DNA of 49,748 nt from Candidatus [Bacteroides] periocalifornicus (GTDB lineage Bacteria > Bacteroidota > Bacteroidia > Bacteroidales > CAJPTX01): contig LIIK01000016.1 of assembly GCA_001421095.1 (NCBI GenBank), forward strand, positions 1 through 49,748, in the 5' to 3' direction. The position numbers were made by a program, and so were the translations under genes. The notes beneath the pieces were generated by a model. It was given only the letters and a program-made list of their open reading frames with translations, was not told the origin of the DNA and did no database searches. Of the stretch, positions 35,497-44,344 are shown one piece after another (the stretch's first letter is position 1; every line of letters begins with the position of its first letter).

Positions 35497-37011
35497 CTAG
35501 GAACCCAGGGTATACCACAATGCCAACGAAATCCGCTCCTCATAGGATGACTGTCCCCGAGAAGTGAAATAGCCCAAGTTGACCCTAAGCCCGAGAGTTT
35601 GCTCTGATGCCAACTGGCGGGCAATCCCTACTCCACCTCCAATTCCCCAGAAGCTCCTACCTAGATACTGGAGTAGACCTAACTCTTCCGATTGAGGAGG
35701 GATGCCATCGGCTAGCGGAATTAGCTGAGAAATCGCTCCCAGATGCATGCGGTAATTTGCATCGAGGGATAATCGCCACGCTGCCAATGGCACATCAATG
35801 CCTAGCCCAAGCTTTCCACCCACCTGCCGAGCAAGCCAGTAATACCTAGTCACCAAGCTCGTCGATCTGGTTCGCACACCATAGCCAACAACTCCCAGTC
35901 TGCCATCACCCCAAGACCACCGATAGGATAGCAACGCTCCTGCACTATATACATGTCGAACGCCTCTCCAACTCGTGAAACGGGCGTACTCGCGCATCTC
36001 CACTATAGATGGTGCCACATGCACAGTAACAGCATCGTAAAGGACCTCGTAGCCTAGGCGACGAGCCAGCCGATACCCTCCCTGAAACATGAGTCTGAGA
36101 TCGGCAAAAACCATCTTGCTACTAGCCCTAATGTTCACACCTAAACCTCTGGTAGCGCTTACCACGGGGAGTTTACCATTATCAGAACCAGTAGTACTAC
36201 TTTCCAACTCTGCCCACAGAGTATGTACGCCACTAGCAGTTGCTTGTAGTTGCCCACGGGCCAACCAAGCAGCTCGGCTGTATTGCTGGCTAAAAGATTT
36301 CTGTGGAATGCTGAGATAATGGTCATAGAGCCCGAGGCCTAGTGCGTAGTAGTAAGTATCCATCCTATCGCCTACCTCTGTTTGCACTGAGAGAGCCTCG
36401 TGCAGGTATCGAAACTCCAACTCCATGCTGGCCATAAACAGCCCGAGTAGCAAAGAGCTGGCCACGTGTAGCCCAAGGTCACCACTCCGTCCCCTCACAC
36501 GAGGATCTTCCCGACTAAAATGCGTAATTCCGCTATAATCCCCTCCAAGTCCCAAGGCCAATGAACCCAGCTTGTAGCCGAAATTTCCAGCCAACGAGTA
36601 GCCCTCCTTCACCTCTCGCCTAGGCAAGCCAACCGTCACTAGGTAGGGGTAGAAGAGTCCAGGACTAGAAGCTAAACTACCATATACTCCCCTCTGTATC
36701 GCACGTTGGTAGCCTGCCTTACCATGTACAGCCCAGCGCGGTGTACATAACACCCCCTGCGACTGGAGTATGCTCGTAGAAGCTTGCCTCCCAGCATACG
36801 GGAGGTAAAGAGGGCTTGGCGAACGACGATACCGATACCCGGCCTCTACCTGTAGAAGATTTTTCCGCAGGGTATCAGCCAGCGGCCAGAGGGAGAACCC
36901 CGCCACCGAAGAGCTGTCCCACGTATCAGCAAAGCTCCCGATCTGCTGCCCAAATACTACGATGCCACAAGTCGGTAGGCACAGAAAAACGGCTAGGAGT
37001 ACTCGTAGCAT
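35497..37011 (-). CDS. DUF6850-family outer-membrane barrel
   Basis: This 504-residue protein has a signal peptide ending near VVFGQ and then repeated amphipathic strands throughout (LLQVEAGYRYRRS, LALGLGGDYSG, GGVGIARQLASEQTLGLRVN), finishing with ISLALWYTLGS. It matches the pattern of DUF6850 barrels, which I recall being found next to DUF4876 lipoproteins and TonB receptors in Bacteroidota. No catalytic motif is visible. The start is the ATG at 37011, only 7 bases after the DUF4876 stop, so the two are co-transcribed and probably work together. The stop codon lies inside a small hairpin (35491-35507, TGGGTTC/GAACCCA). Confidence 0.75.
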   Translation of the reverse strand: MLRVLLAVFLCLPTCGIVVFGQQIGSFADTWDSSSVAGFSLWPLADTLRKNLLQVEAGYRYRRSPSPLYLPYAGRQASTSILQSQGVLCTPRWAVHGKAGYQRAIQRGVYGSLASSPGLFYPYLVTVGLPRREVKEGYSLAGNFGYKLGSLALGLGGDYSGITHFSREDPRVRGRSGDLGLHVASSLLLGLFMASMELEFRYLHEALSVQTEVGDRMDTYYYALGLGLYDHYLSIPQKSFSQQYSRAAWLARGQLQATASGVHTLWAELESSTTGSDNGKLPVVSATRGLGVNIRASSKMVFADLRLMFQGGYRLARRLGYEVLYDAVTVHVAPSIVEMREYARFTSWRGVRHVYSAGALLSYRWSWGDGRLGVVGYGVRTRSTSLVTRYYWLARQVGGKLGLGIDVPLAAWRLSLDANYRMHLGAISQLIPLADGIPPQSEELGLLQYLGRSFWGIGGGVGIARQLASEQTLGLRVNLGYFTSRGQSSYEERISLALWYTLGS

Positions 37012-37018
37012 GGCAATC

Positions 37019-38827
37019 CTACTCTTTTACCACCCTTGGACTCGGCTCTGCATTGGGTATGAAATCGACGGTGGAGTTGTTTGTATCCATGAGGATATAG
37101 CGATCACCATCCTTTCCTGCCACCTTTCGGCGTACAGTCTTGGCTATAAATGCGTAATTGCAGTATGACCAGCCCGCATCAACTGTTGGAGTAAACACTA
37201 AGCATCGGGGACCTTGAGGGGCTGCACACTGCACCCCATCGAGTATGTAGCGCTGATCTATGGCATAGAAATGCGCCGTGCTACCATTGGGAAATTTGCC
37301 CGTTGCCTCATACCTTTTTAGAAAGCTCTCCATATCGCCTTCCCCCTTCATAATAAAGAAGCCCTCATACCCCCTTGAGTGGAGCGGGGTTACGGTACGA
37401 GAGAAGCTGTAGTATTTGATAAGATTCGGGACCTCAGGCACGTCTACATCATGGGGATCATCGTCATACCACTCAAAATCAGCCCCGCTAAGATCTACAG
37501 GACTCAGCGGATTAATAGCATGGTGGTTCAAGCCCTGATTGGCCAGAAGAACAGTTTTCCCAGGGGCCAACGGATGCTCACGCCCGTTCCCCGGGATGGT
37601 GAAGATACACCCCGGTACTACCCTATCTGAACCTATGTACTCAGGGAAAAAATTACTCGACTTGGTGAGCATGGTATTAGAGTAGGTGGTGCAGAACGAA
37701 ACACCGTCTACGTAGAGGGTGTAGGGGGTGTTATTGTAAAGCTCAACATAATGCTCAACCTGGTAGCTTCTATCGCAACACGTGTAGTAGATCTCTTTGA
37801 ATACCAATCCGCTCACAATGCTAGCAACAGATAATGGAACTTGCACAGCCGTTCCATCCTGTAGGTGTTTCACTTCTAGCGGTTTCGATCTGAACGTTTG
37901 TACACGTACCTGCGAATCGTCCACACCAGCGGCTTCCGCCTCCACTAGGTATGTACCGAAGGGAAGACGAGCCTCCACTCGTCCTATAGAATCTGTAGCT
38001 ACCTCTATCTGTTTACCATTGGGGAGCTTGCGAAATTTGACACTATGCCCTTTGCGGCTAAAATTCATCTTATCAACAGGCCACTGCAGCTGAACGGATA
38101 GCATGCCGTCTCCTTCGGGGCTCGGCTCTGTACGTAGCAGGGTAATCTGCGTAGATATTCCCCCTTGCTTTGGCATTTCCACATCGTCAATCGCACCGAA
38201 AAGCTCAATCCTCCGCCCATTTTCATCCTCAAGACTCCCGTAAACCTCAACCCTGTACACACCTTCGGACAGCAATAACCTTGCCCGACCCTTAGCATCA
38301 AGATTTGACAATTTGGCATCCCCTGTAGCCGAACTGATTGCTTTCACGGTGAGACCCTGTAGGGAAAGATAGGCAACCTCCACTGGGGGGATTATCGCTA
38401 CCAACAACTCCGCATCTTTCCCTTCACCCTTATAGTCAGGATTCTGCACCACGGACTCCTCTAGCTGCAACGCTAAGGGGCTCCCATTAGGCTGTACGGC
38501 ATAGGTGTTGGCCACTGCCTGCCATAGACGAATAGTACGCTCCCCCACCTGATGCCCATGCGCATAGAAGTCATAATTCCCAACCTCTAGAGTATAGAGT
38601 ATCGGCTGCCCTACGCGGCTTAACGTACTATCCACATGACCACTACGCACATTACGCACACGCACCCAGATACTATCGAGCTCTATGGGTTCTATTCCTT
38701 TGGGAGGAATCAGCTCTACACGGAGCGAGGCCTCTTTAGGCATTAAATCCTCCCGCTGGCAGCCTACCAGAGCCGCTAGCCCCAGTAGAATGGCTACGAA
38801 TGCAGTTTTTAAGTTGATTTTTAGCAT
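37019..38827 (-). CDS. DUF4876-family lipoprotein
   Basis: The 602-residue protein has a lipoprotein signal with lipobox ALVGC (Cys23). Three or four immunoglobulin-like beta modules follow in the first half (repeated shapes such as YRVEVYGSLEDENGRR and GTYLVEAEAAGVDDS). A C-terminal half (about 335-602) typical of DUF4876 contains VFKEIYYTCCDRSYQVEHYVELYNNT, which I describe by its Cys-Cys pair and YVELYNNT, like a lamin-tail surface module. It should be anchored at the outer membrane and exposed to the surface or periplasm. No substrate is known for the family. It lies between the TonB receptor (74 bases upstream) and the DUF6850 barrel (7 bases downstream). Confidence 0.8.
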   Translation of the reverse strand: MLKINLKTAFVAILLGLAALVGCQREDLMPKEASLRVELIPPKGIEPIELDSIWVRVRNVRSGHVDSTLSRVGQPILYTLEVGNYDFYAHGHQVGERTIRLWQAVANTYAVQPNGSPLALQLEESVVQNPDYKGEGKDAELLVAIIPPVEVAYLSLQGLTVKAISSATGDAKLSNLDAKGRARLLLSEGVYRVEVYGSLEDENGRRIELFGAIDDVEMPKQGGISTQITLLRTEPSPEGDGMLSVQLQWPVDKMNFSRKGHSVKFRKLPNGKQIEVATDSIGRVEARLPFGTYLVEAEAAGVDDSQVRVQTFRSKPLEVKHLQDGTAVQVPLSVASIVSGLVFKEIYYTCCDRSYQVEHYVELYNNTPYTLYVDGVSFCTTYSNTMLTKSSNFFPEYIGSDRVVPGCIFTIPGNGREHPLAPGKTVLLANQGLNHHAINPLSPVDLSGADFEWYDDDPHDVDVPEVPNLIKYYSFSRTVTPLHSRGYEGFFIMKGEGDMESFLKRYEATGKFPNGSTAHFYAIDQRYILDGVQCAAPQGPRCLVFTPTVDAGWSYCNYAFIAKTVRRKVAGKDGDRYILMDTNNSTVDFIPNAEPSPRVVKE

Positions 38828-38901
38828 GATGAATGGGATTTATAGTCCAAATTCTGATTTTTAGCCTCCCTATGACCAAAGGCTAACTGCACAAAGTCGG
38901 T

Positions 38902-41667
38902 TCAAATTATCAGCTTCACTTCTGCTCCAAAAAAGGGAGAGTAGCTGCGGCGTATAAGCAGGTTGTACTTGGCTCGGTAATCGGGCATTAGACCGGCTAT
39001 TCTATTGACAAAAAACGAAAGGCGGGCAAACCTGCCTATCTCCTTGGTCACCTTTAAATTTACCGTGAGTTCAAAGGGTTCTCTATCTGGATCGAAGTAC
39101 CCCTCAGAGTAGGTTCGCACCAGATGTCTAAGCTCGGAGTGTGAAGCCATATCTGGGGTGAATGGCACTAAACTTCCATCTAAATCTCTATAGTAAAGCG
39201 GCATACCATCGGTAGGTAAGGTGCGGTACTCTGTAAACCACACCGCCTGCAGCATGGTGGTAAACACTAAACGAACAGCTGAAAGATGGGTGTTGAACCA
39301 GAGTTGGGTAGAGCTAAGTTGCTGTTGGCTGCCTCCAGACCAGGCATAAATACCGACATACGGGTATGGACGCCCTCCCACGGAGGTGTGCGATGGGCGG
39401 TATTCCACGGGTTCACTCGTATCATAGACCGTGCGAAACCATGCGCCAGAGAGCTCTACAGAGGTCTGAAGCCACCGGAGTTTGGGAAGACTAAGGCGAT
39501 ATTCAATGCCTTGCTTCACCGTTCGCTCCCCATTGCTAGGTCGGGTTACTACCTCCAAACGATGCTCTGGTACGGCCGTAAGATCCTCTATGCTGGGTTT
39601 TCCCCCACCAGTATAGGGCTTCTGGCTATAGTCGTTATACGTGTAGGGAAGATAGTAGGGTCGGTATGTAAAACCACTATTAAGCGTCTCTCTGAATAGG
39701 GTTGCGCTAAGCGATGCCGGGCCTAAATGCATCTCAAGACCTACCTCCCACTTTGCCACCGTACTTGCCCGCAACGAGAAACTGCGACGATCCTCTATGA
39801 AGGTAGTTATGATCAGAAGCCGATTCGCAGGATTTTGCGAGAAGTAGTTGAGCGACAGGAAATCAAAATAGGCCAACTCTGGCGATAGCATGTCCAGAGT
39901 TGGCCACTTGGTCTGTAGCCCCCACCCTCCCCTTAGCGTAAGAGTTCCCTCATACCCACGGAAGGCAATGCATGGGAAGGTGTAGGCTGCATTTATGCGG
40001 GGTTCTAGGTAGGCTCTACGAAGCTGGTGATAGCGTGCATCCACATTCAGCAGATCGGAAAGACGTAAGCCGATTGAAAGCTCAGTTCCTCCCCACGGCT
40101 TCCTCCAACGGGCGATTCCCTCTAGCCATGCTGACAAGGGGATGTAGGCTGGTACATCGCTATAACGCCTAGGTCGCGAGCTGGTAGGAGAACCTGGCGC
40201 AGGAGGTGTAGAAATAGAATAGCAAGCCCCAGCACCTAGATTCTTCTCAATCCTGAATTCCGTACCCGCATTCAGGGTGTGCTGTCCACTAAACAGCTCA
40301 TACGGAGTAGTAAGTTCTAACTTGGCATAGCCTAACGAAGGCTTACTGACCAAGGAGTAGTTCGACAGGTATTCGTAGGGCAGATAGATCCCCTCATGCT
40401 CTCCGGCCTGCTGGTTGATGGGTAGCGCAACGCTTCCATGCAGCACCACCGTTTTCGCCCGGCGGAGCACATCCTCGGTGTAGTCGCCCGCTAGCTGCAG
40501 GGCCACCGTATGCAACCACCGAAATCCTGGCGTTATCTTGACATTGGCACTCAGCCGATAGCGTGTGTAATGCGCACGGTACGTATCCATCCGTTTCACC
40601 AGATCCGCATCGTGCCTATCCCGCTGTAGCGTTCCCACGTAGCTCGCCCGAATACCCAGCTCTAGAGGCGTATCGCCCAGCGCCAGCGCCACCGTATAAT
40701 TAGCCTGCCCCGAGTAACGGCTGTAGCTCTCCAGCACCGTCCGCTCGTCGGGGGTTGCATAGGTAAACTCCACGCCCGTATACAGCGTGCCGCGCCCCAC
40801 GGGGAATCCCTTGCCCAAGTAGCCCAGCTTGGTAAGGGGATCGCTCTTGGCGCGCACAGTCCAGGGGCTAACGCCGCGCTTGGGCTTGAGCGCAATCATC
40901 CCAGCCGTGAGGTCGCCATAGCGGGCGCTTGCTATTCCCCGCACCACCTCTACCTCCTGGTAGTGGTCAGTGCTGAGCATGCGGAGGTCGATCCCCCGGT
41001 TCACCAAGCTTCGCTCTCGGCTCTTCTGGTCAGCCGTCAGTAGCTGAAGATTGGCATTGTTCGATATCGGCACACCATCTTCCACGATTGCAGTGCCGAG
41101 CGCCGTATTCTCATCAGAGCCAGCCTGGCGAAGCTGCACCTGTTGCACCTCGTGGAGCTTGCCATCGGTGGACAAATGGCCTGGCAGGAACTGTAGCACA
41201 TCGCCCAGCGAATTCGGTTGAATGTACTCCAAAGCCTCCTGCCCCACCTGCAGCGCGCTGCCGTTTCTCTCCGCACGCCGAGCCACTATCTGCACCTCGG
41301 GCACAGCCAACGAAGCGGGTGAAAGAGGAATGGAGAGGATGGTATCGCCCCTTAGCGTAAACACCAGTTTGCAAGGCACATAACCCATGTAGCTTGCCAC
41401 CAGACGGCACTCGCCCAGCGGCACCCTAGAGATGGTGAAACGCCCATCGGGAAAGGTTACCGTGCCAATGCCTGCCGACTGCAAGTAGACATGTGCTCCT
41501 TGCAGTGGCATACCAGTAGAGGCATCCACCACAGTCCCTTGCAGCCTGGCACGCTGTCCGTACACCGGCGCTACAAGCAGAACGGCCAATACAATGAACT
41601 GCAGAAAAGAAGAAAATCTGTAGAAATACACCGATAAATAGGAAGAATTAGGATTAAACTCCCGCAA
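38902..41667 (-). CDS. TonB-dependent outer-membrane receptor
   Basis: The 921-residue frame holds a signal sequence (VLAVLLVAPVYGQ), a carboxypeptidase-regulatory-like domain (about 42-125: GTVVDASTGMPLQGAHVYL, FPDGRFTISRVPLG), a plug (about 130-260, with LGDVLQFLPGHL, ALGTAIVEDGVPISNN and VEVVRGIASARYGDLTAGMI) and a 22-strand-type barrel to the C-terminus (FFGAEVKLII). It should import a ligand across the outer membrane using TonB energy; the ligand is unknown. No ATG precedes the signal peptide in frame. The listed start is a TTG at 41667. A GTG at 41631 (followed by YFYRFSSFLQF) makes a more standard signal peptide. It is first in the operon with DUF4876, DUF6850 and the T9SS cargo, behind a long structured leader. 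Confidence 0.9.
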   Translation of the reverse strand: MREFNPNSSYLSVYFYRFSSFLQFIVLAVLLVAPVYGQRARLQGTVVDASTGMPLQGAHVYLQSAGIGTVTFPDGRFTISRVPLGECRLVASYMGYVPCKLVFTLRGDTILSIPLSPASLAVPEVQIVARRAERNGSALQVGQEALEYIQPNSLGDVLQFLPGHLSTDGKLHEVQQVQLRQAGSDENTALGTAIVEDGVPISNNANLQLLTADQKSRERSLVNRGIDLRMLSTDHYQEVEVVRGIASARYGDLTAGMIALKPKRGVSPWTVRAKSDPLTKLGYLGKGFPVGRGTLYTGVEFTYATPDERTVLESYSRYSGQANYTVALALGDTPLELGIRASYVGTLQRDRHDADLVKRMDTYRAHYTRYRLSANVKITPGFRWLHTVALQLAGDYTEDVLRRAKTVVLHGSVALPINQQAGEHEGIYLPYEYLSNYSLVSKPSLGYAKLELTTPYELFSGQHTLNAGTEFRIEKNLGAGACYSISTPPAPGSPTSSRPRRYSDVPAYIPLSAWLEGIARWRKPWGGTELSIGLRLSDLLNVDARYHQLRRAYLEPRINAAYTFPCIAFRGYEGTLTLRGGWGLQTKWPTLDMLSPELAYFDFLSLNYFSQNPANRLLIITTFIEDRRSFSLRASTVAKWEVGLEMHLGPASLSATLFRETLNSGFTYRPYYLPYTYNDYSQKPYTGGGKPSIEDLTAVPEHRLEVVTRPSNGERTVKQGIEYRLSLPKLRWLQTSVELSGAWFRTVYDTSEPVEYRPSHTSVGGRPYPYVGIYAWSGGSQQQLSSTQLWFNTHLSAVRLVFTTMLQAVWFTEYRTLPTDGMPLYYRDLDGSLVPFTPDMASHSELRHLVRTYSEGYFDPDREPFELTVNLKVTKEIGRFARLSFFVNRIAGLMPDYRAKYNLLIRRSYSPFFGAEVKLII

Positions 41668-41920
41668 AAGTCCCGTACTCGTTCAATCATTATAGGGGGG
41701 CCTCTCTTGCAGCTAAACTGGTTTTAGTCAAGCGATTCCATTTACCAACGACCGTAGCGCTGCGACACACCGCATCGTTTAAGCGCGTTTTGTAGATGTC
41801 TTGGAATCGCACCCGCAGCCCTAAAATGCAATGGGAAACACCTCGCAACGTAAAGGATACGCCCATGAATCCAGATGCCTGCGCCTACTGTATCGAATCA
41901 GTATAAATTATTTCCAGTTG
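41668..41920 (-). promoter_or_regulatory. Long structured leader of the TonB operon
   Basis: From the promoter at 41921-41928 to the coding start is about 250 transcribed bases. Perfect pairs are visible: GCGATTCCA (41732-41740) with 41802-41810, AACGA (41747-41751) with 41775-41779, and TGCG (41761-41764) with 41771-41774, nested inside one another. A smaller CTAAA/TTTAG hairpin lies near the 3' end. I compared it with the cobalamin and TPP riboswitch consensus blocks from memory and found no match. Confidence 0.5.
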
Positions 41921-41928
41921 CAAAGGTA
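41921..41928 (-). promoter_or_regulatory. Promoter -7 element for the TonB operon
   Basis: The - strand reads TACCTTTG about 25 bases after the terminator of the preceding transcript, so the receptor operon starts here. Confidence 0.7.
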
Positions 41929-41944
41929 GGGTGACCTTTGGGTA

Positions 41945-41967
41945 TAAAAAATCCCCATTACTGGGGA
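41945..41967 (-). terminator. Intrinsic terminator of the mgl-EamA-lipoprotein transcript
   Basis: On the - strand TCCCC/GGGGA surround a 6-base loop and lead into TTTTTTATA. It lies about 65 bases after the lipoprotein stop. Confidence 0.7.
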
Positions 41968-42032
41968 AATTAGGAACGACGCATAGCCAAAAACAATCGC
42001 GGTAAACTACTTATACCTAGCGCACAGATCCA

Positions 42033-43274
42033 TTACTCCCAAGCAAAAAGGCGCATACCGCCAGCCTCAAGCTCGTACCTTCGCACCTCGTCCCAATTCA
42101 CCTCCCGTAGACAGACCTCGGCATCCACCTCTCTGACTCCCGCACTCGCCTCTATTTCCACAGCGAGCCGCTTTACGCAACTATGGTTGACAACCATCAG
42201 ATAGTTACGCCCCCCATTCTCCAGATACGATACCAAGGCTCCGCCTTCCCCCGTAACCAGCCGTCTAAATGGCGTGGGCAGCACCAGAGCCTTTGTCCCC
42301 CGTGGCAGATGCGTTCCAGTATGCCAAACATCCACCACCCTAGCCCCCACAAAGACCCCCGAGAGTTTTATAACCTCCTGGTTCACTCGCCTAATCAGGT
42401 CATATGTTGCACGCTTTGAGCCATCGGGCATTATGGGAGCCTCATAGTGGGGGGCCTCTTTAGGAGTAGAGTAGGTGTAGTACTGCAACATCTGCACGCC
42501 ATACGCCAGATTCGTATAGATTTGCAAGCGCAGGTCAGAGAGCGTAGGCGCTGGATAGCCTCCACCACCCGTCGAATGGTGGAAGGAGGATGTCAAAACA
42601 AACGCCCAGAGCGGTATTTGTAGCTGCCTAGCCTTAGCCGAAAAGCGTTCTAGATTCTCGTACCAGCGCCCATTAACCCTGCGTTCACTCTCCCCATCGC
42701 GCTGCACAATGGGGTAAAAAGTGCAGGAGAGCATCTGTAGCGGCAGCTCGCGCGTTGCCCTGTTGAAATATTCGTTGAACGGTGCGCCCATCACCGATTC
42801 CCTCGTATCGAACGACAGCAGATTCACGTAGCTAATCCCTCTCGGATCGCACGCTTGATACTTCCGCATAATAGCCGCCGTTCGCGAGAGATCCCCCATC
42901 TTAGGCTCATCGACGGTCGTGTAACCCGCCAGGGCAGGGTGGTTCTTGAGCCTCCCGATGGCAGCCTCCGTATCCGTACTCATCTCTGGGCAGGCTACCA
43001 GGCACTTAACCCCAACCTTTGCAGATTTCTCTAGGGCATCCTCCACCATTCGTAGGCTCCCGTACCCTGAGAGCAGTTGGTGCGTAAAACCAGCATCCCG
43101 AAGAGCTTGGTAATGCTCTATACTCCAGCCCTGCGGAATACCTATCCAAGCCAACATCGGGATCTGAGAGGTGTAGGGGATTGGCTCGCGGCCTCCACCA
43201 TCATCATGCTTGCAACAACCCGCCAACCCAAGCAACGCGCAGAGTGTAAAAAACAAAACACTCCTCATGGCCAT
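42033..43274 (-). CDS. Lipoprotein with glycosidase-like TIM barrel
   Basis: The 413-residue protein has a lipoprotein signal (VLFFTLCALLGLAGC, Cys20) and a spacer. An (alpha/beta)8-type domain follows: IPMLAWIGIPQGW near 37, QALRDAGFTHQLLSGYGS, GVKCLVACPEM, then HPALAGYTTVDEPK near 130, whose DEP Glu sits where family-42/5-type hydrolases keep the acid/base. Further barrel segments are LPLQMLSCTFYPI, IPLWAFVLTSSFHH and LAYGVQMLQYYTYS, then a C-terminal beta-sandwich (about 320-413). This suggests an outer-membrane-anchored glycoside hydrolase or carbohydrate-binding relative, with unknown substrate. The longer frame from 43358 lacks a signal and is not used. An ATG at 43268 is an alternative. 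It is 92 bases after the EamA gene. Confidence 0.6.
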   Translation of the reverse strand: MAMRSVLFFTLCALLGLAGCCKHDDGGGREPIPYTSQIPMLAWIGIPQGWSIEHYQALRDAGFTHQLLSGYGSLRMVEDALEKSAKVGVKCLVACPEMSTDTEAAIGRLKNHPALAGYTTVDEPKMGDLSRTAAIMRKYQACDPRGISYVNLLSFDTRESVMGAPFNEYFNRATRELPLQMLSCTFYPIVQRDGESERRVNGRWYENLERFSAKARQLQIPLWAFVLTSSFHHSTGGGGYPAPTLSDLRLQIYTNLAYGVQMLQYYTYSTPKEAPHYEAPIMPDGSKRATYDLIRRVNQEVIKLSGVFVGARVVDVWHTGTHLPRGTKALVLPTPFRRLVTGEGGALVSYLENGGRNYLMVVNHSCVKRLAVEIEASAGVREVDAEVCLREVNWDEVRRYELEAGGMRLFAWE

Positions 43275-43366
43275 AGTACGCAGCGTTCGTTTAATACCCA
43301 GCCTAGCCGATTGCTCGCATGTCCAACCTGCGCCGATTACCCTTTGCTCCCCGTGCAAATGAGGCG

Positions 43367-44314
43367 CTAGTCTTTCGCCCTCAAGGCTGCACCCTTTGCG
43401 CTGTGCAAAAAGCTCAGCTTGGTTTCCGAGACGATGATGGCGAGGAATATCAACACAAAACCGACAGCCAGCATAGGGGTAACCTTCTCATCAGAGACGA
43501 ACACGCCGAACACTACGCAGAATATCGATTCCGTGCCGAGAATGATTGCCGCGCTGCTGGGATCGGTGTACTTCTGCCCAAGGTTCTGTAGCAGCAGGGC
43601 TATGGCCGTGGCCACTACCGCTAGGTAGAAGATAGCTGGAGTAGCCACACTCCACTGCGCCGTCGCCAGGCAGTGGGGATCCTGCACCATAACTGTAATA
43701 GCGGCAAAAATTCCCGCGAACACGAACTGCATGATGGTGATGAGAATGGGATCCTTCCCCCGGCTAAAACGCTCAATTGTAACAATATGCGCCGCGAAGA
43801 AAATTCCGCTCAATAGGGCTAAAGCATCGGGTAGCGTGAATCCCACCACGCTGCTTGCAGCCAGCTGTTCAGACGGCACCTCGCCAAACGATACGAACCC
43901 TATCCCTGTGATGCACAGCACAGCAGCTATGATATTGTACCTATCTGGTCGCACCCTGTTCACCGCCCACACCAAAAACGGCACTATGACGCAGTAGGCT
44001 GCCGAGAGGAAACCACTCCTCCCGGGCATTCCCTCGGCATCCGTAACCCCTATGGTTTGGGCAGAATGCGCCAAAAATAGGAACAAACCGATAATAGCCC
44101 CGCTCCTCACATACCCCCAGTCGATCCGCTTCAATCTCGGCAGGAATACCAATCCAAGCACCACCACCGAAATCAAGAAACGCAGGGCAATGAGCAGGTT
44201 GGGGTGAATAGTACCCGTGGTACTCTTGCTCACCACCAGCGTGCTTCCCCAAATTATGGCGACCAATAGCAGTGCCAGCCGAGCCAGCAGCCGCATTCTC
44301 CCATTCTGTTGCAT
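43367..44314 (-). CDS. EamA-family (DMT) inner-membrane transporter
   Basis: The 315-residue protein has ten predicted membrane helices in two EamA repeats, with the typical LLVAIIWGSTLVVSK first helix and SAAYCVIVPFLVWAV in helix four. Members export amino acids, metabolites or import precursors, and substrate cannot be read from sequence. The ATG at 44314 is chosen because GGAGG lies 4 bases upstream; a TTG four codons earlier is less likely. It lies 30 bases after the methionine gamma-lyase stop, which suggests export of an amino acid or sulfur compound, as an inference from position only. Confidence 0.85.
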   Translation of the reverse strand: MQQNGRMRLLARLALLLVAIIWGSTLVVSKSTTGTIHPNLLIALRFLISVVVLGLVFLPRLKRIDWGYVRSGAIIGLFLFLAHSAQTIGVTDAEGMPGRSGFLSAAYCVIVPFLVWAVNRVRPDRYNIIAAVLCITGIGFVSFGEVPSEQLAASSVVGFTLPDALALLSGIFFAAHIVTIERFSRGKDPILITIMQFVFAGIFAAITVMVQDPHCLATAQWSVATPAIFYLAVVATAIALLLQNLGQKYTDPSSAAIILGTESIFCVVFGVFVSDEKVTPMLAVGFVLIFLAIIVSETKLSFLHSAKGAALRAKD

Positions 44315-44344
44315 AGAATCCTCCAACCTCCGCTGTTTTCGGTG

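Noticed and set aside
41668..41920. Cobalamin riboswitch ahead of the TonB receptor
   Set aside because: The B12-box and the G/C-rich aptamer core expected in Bacteroidales leaders are not present.
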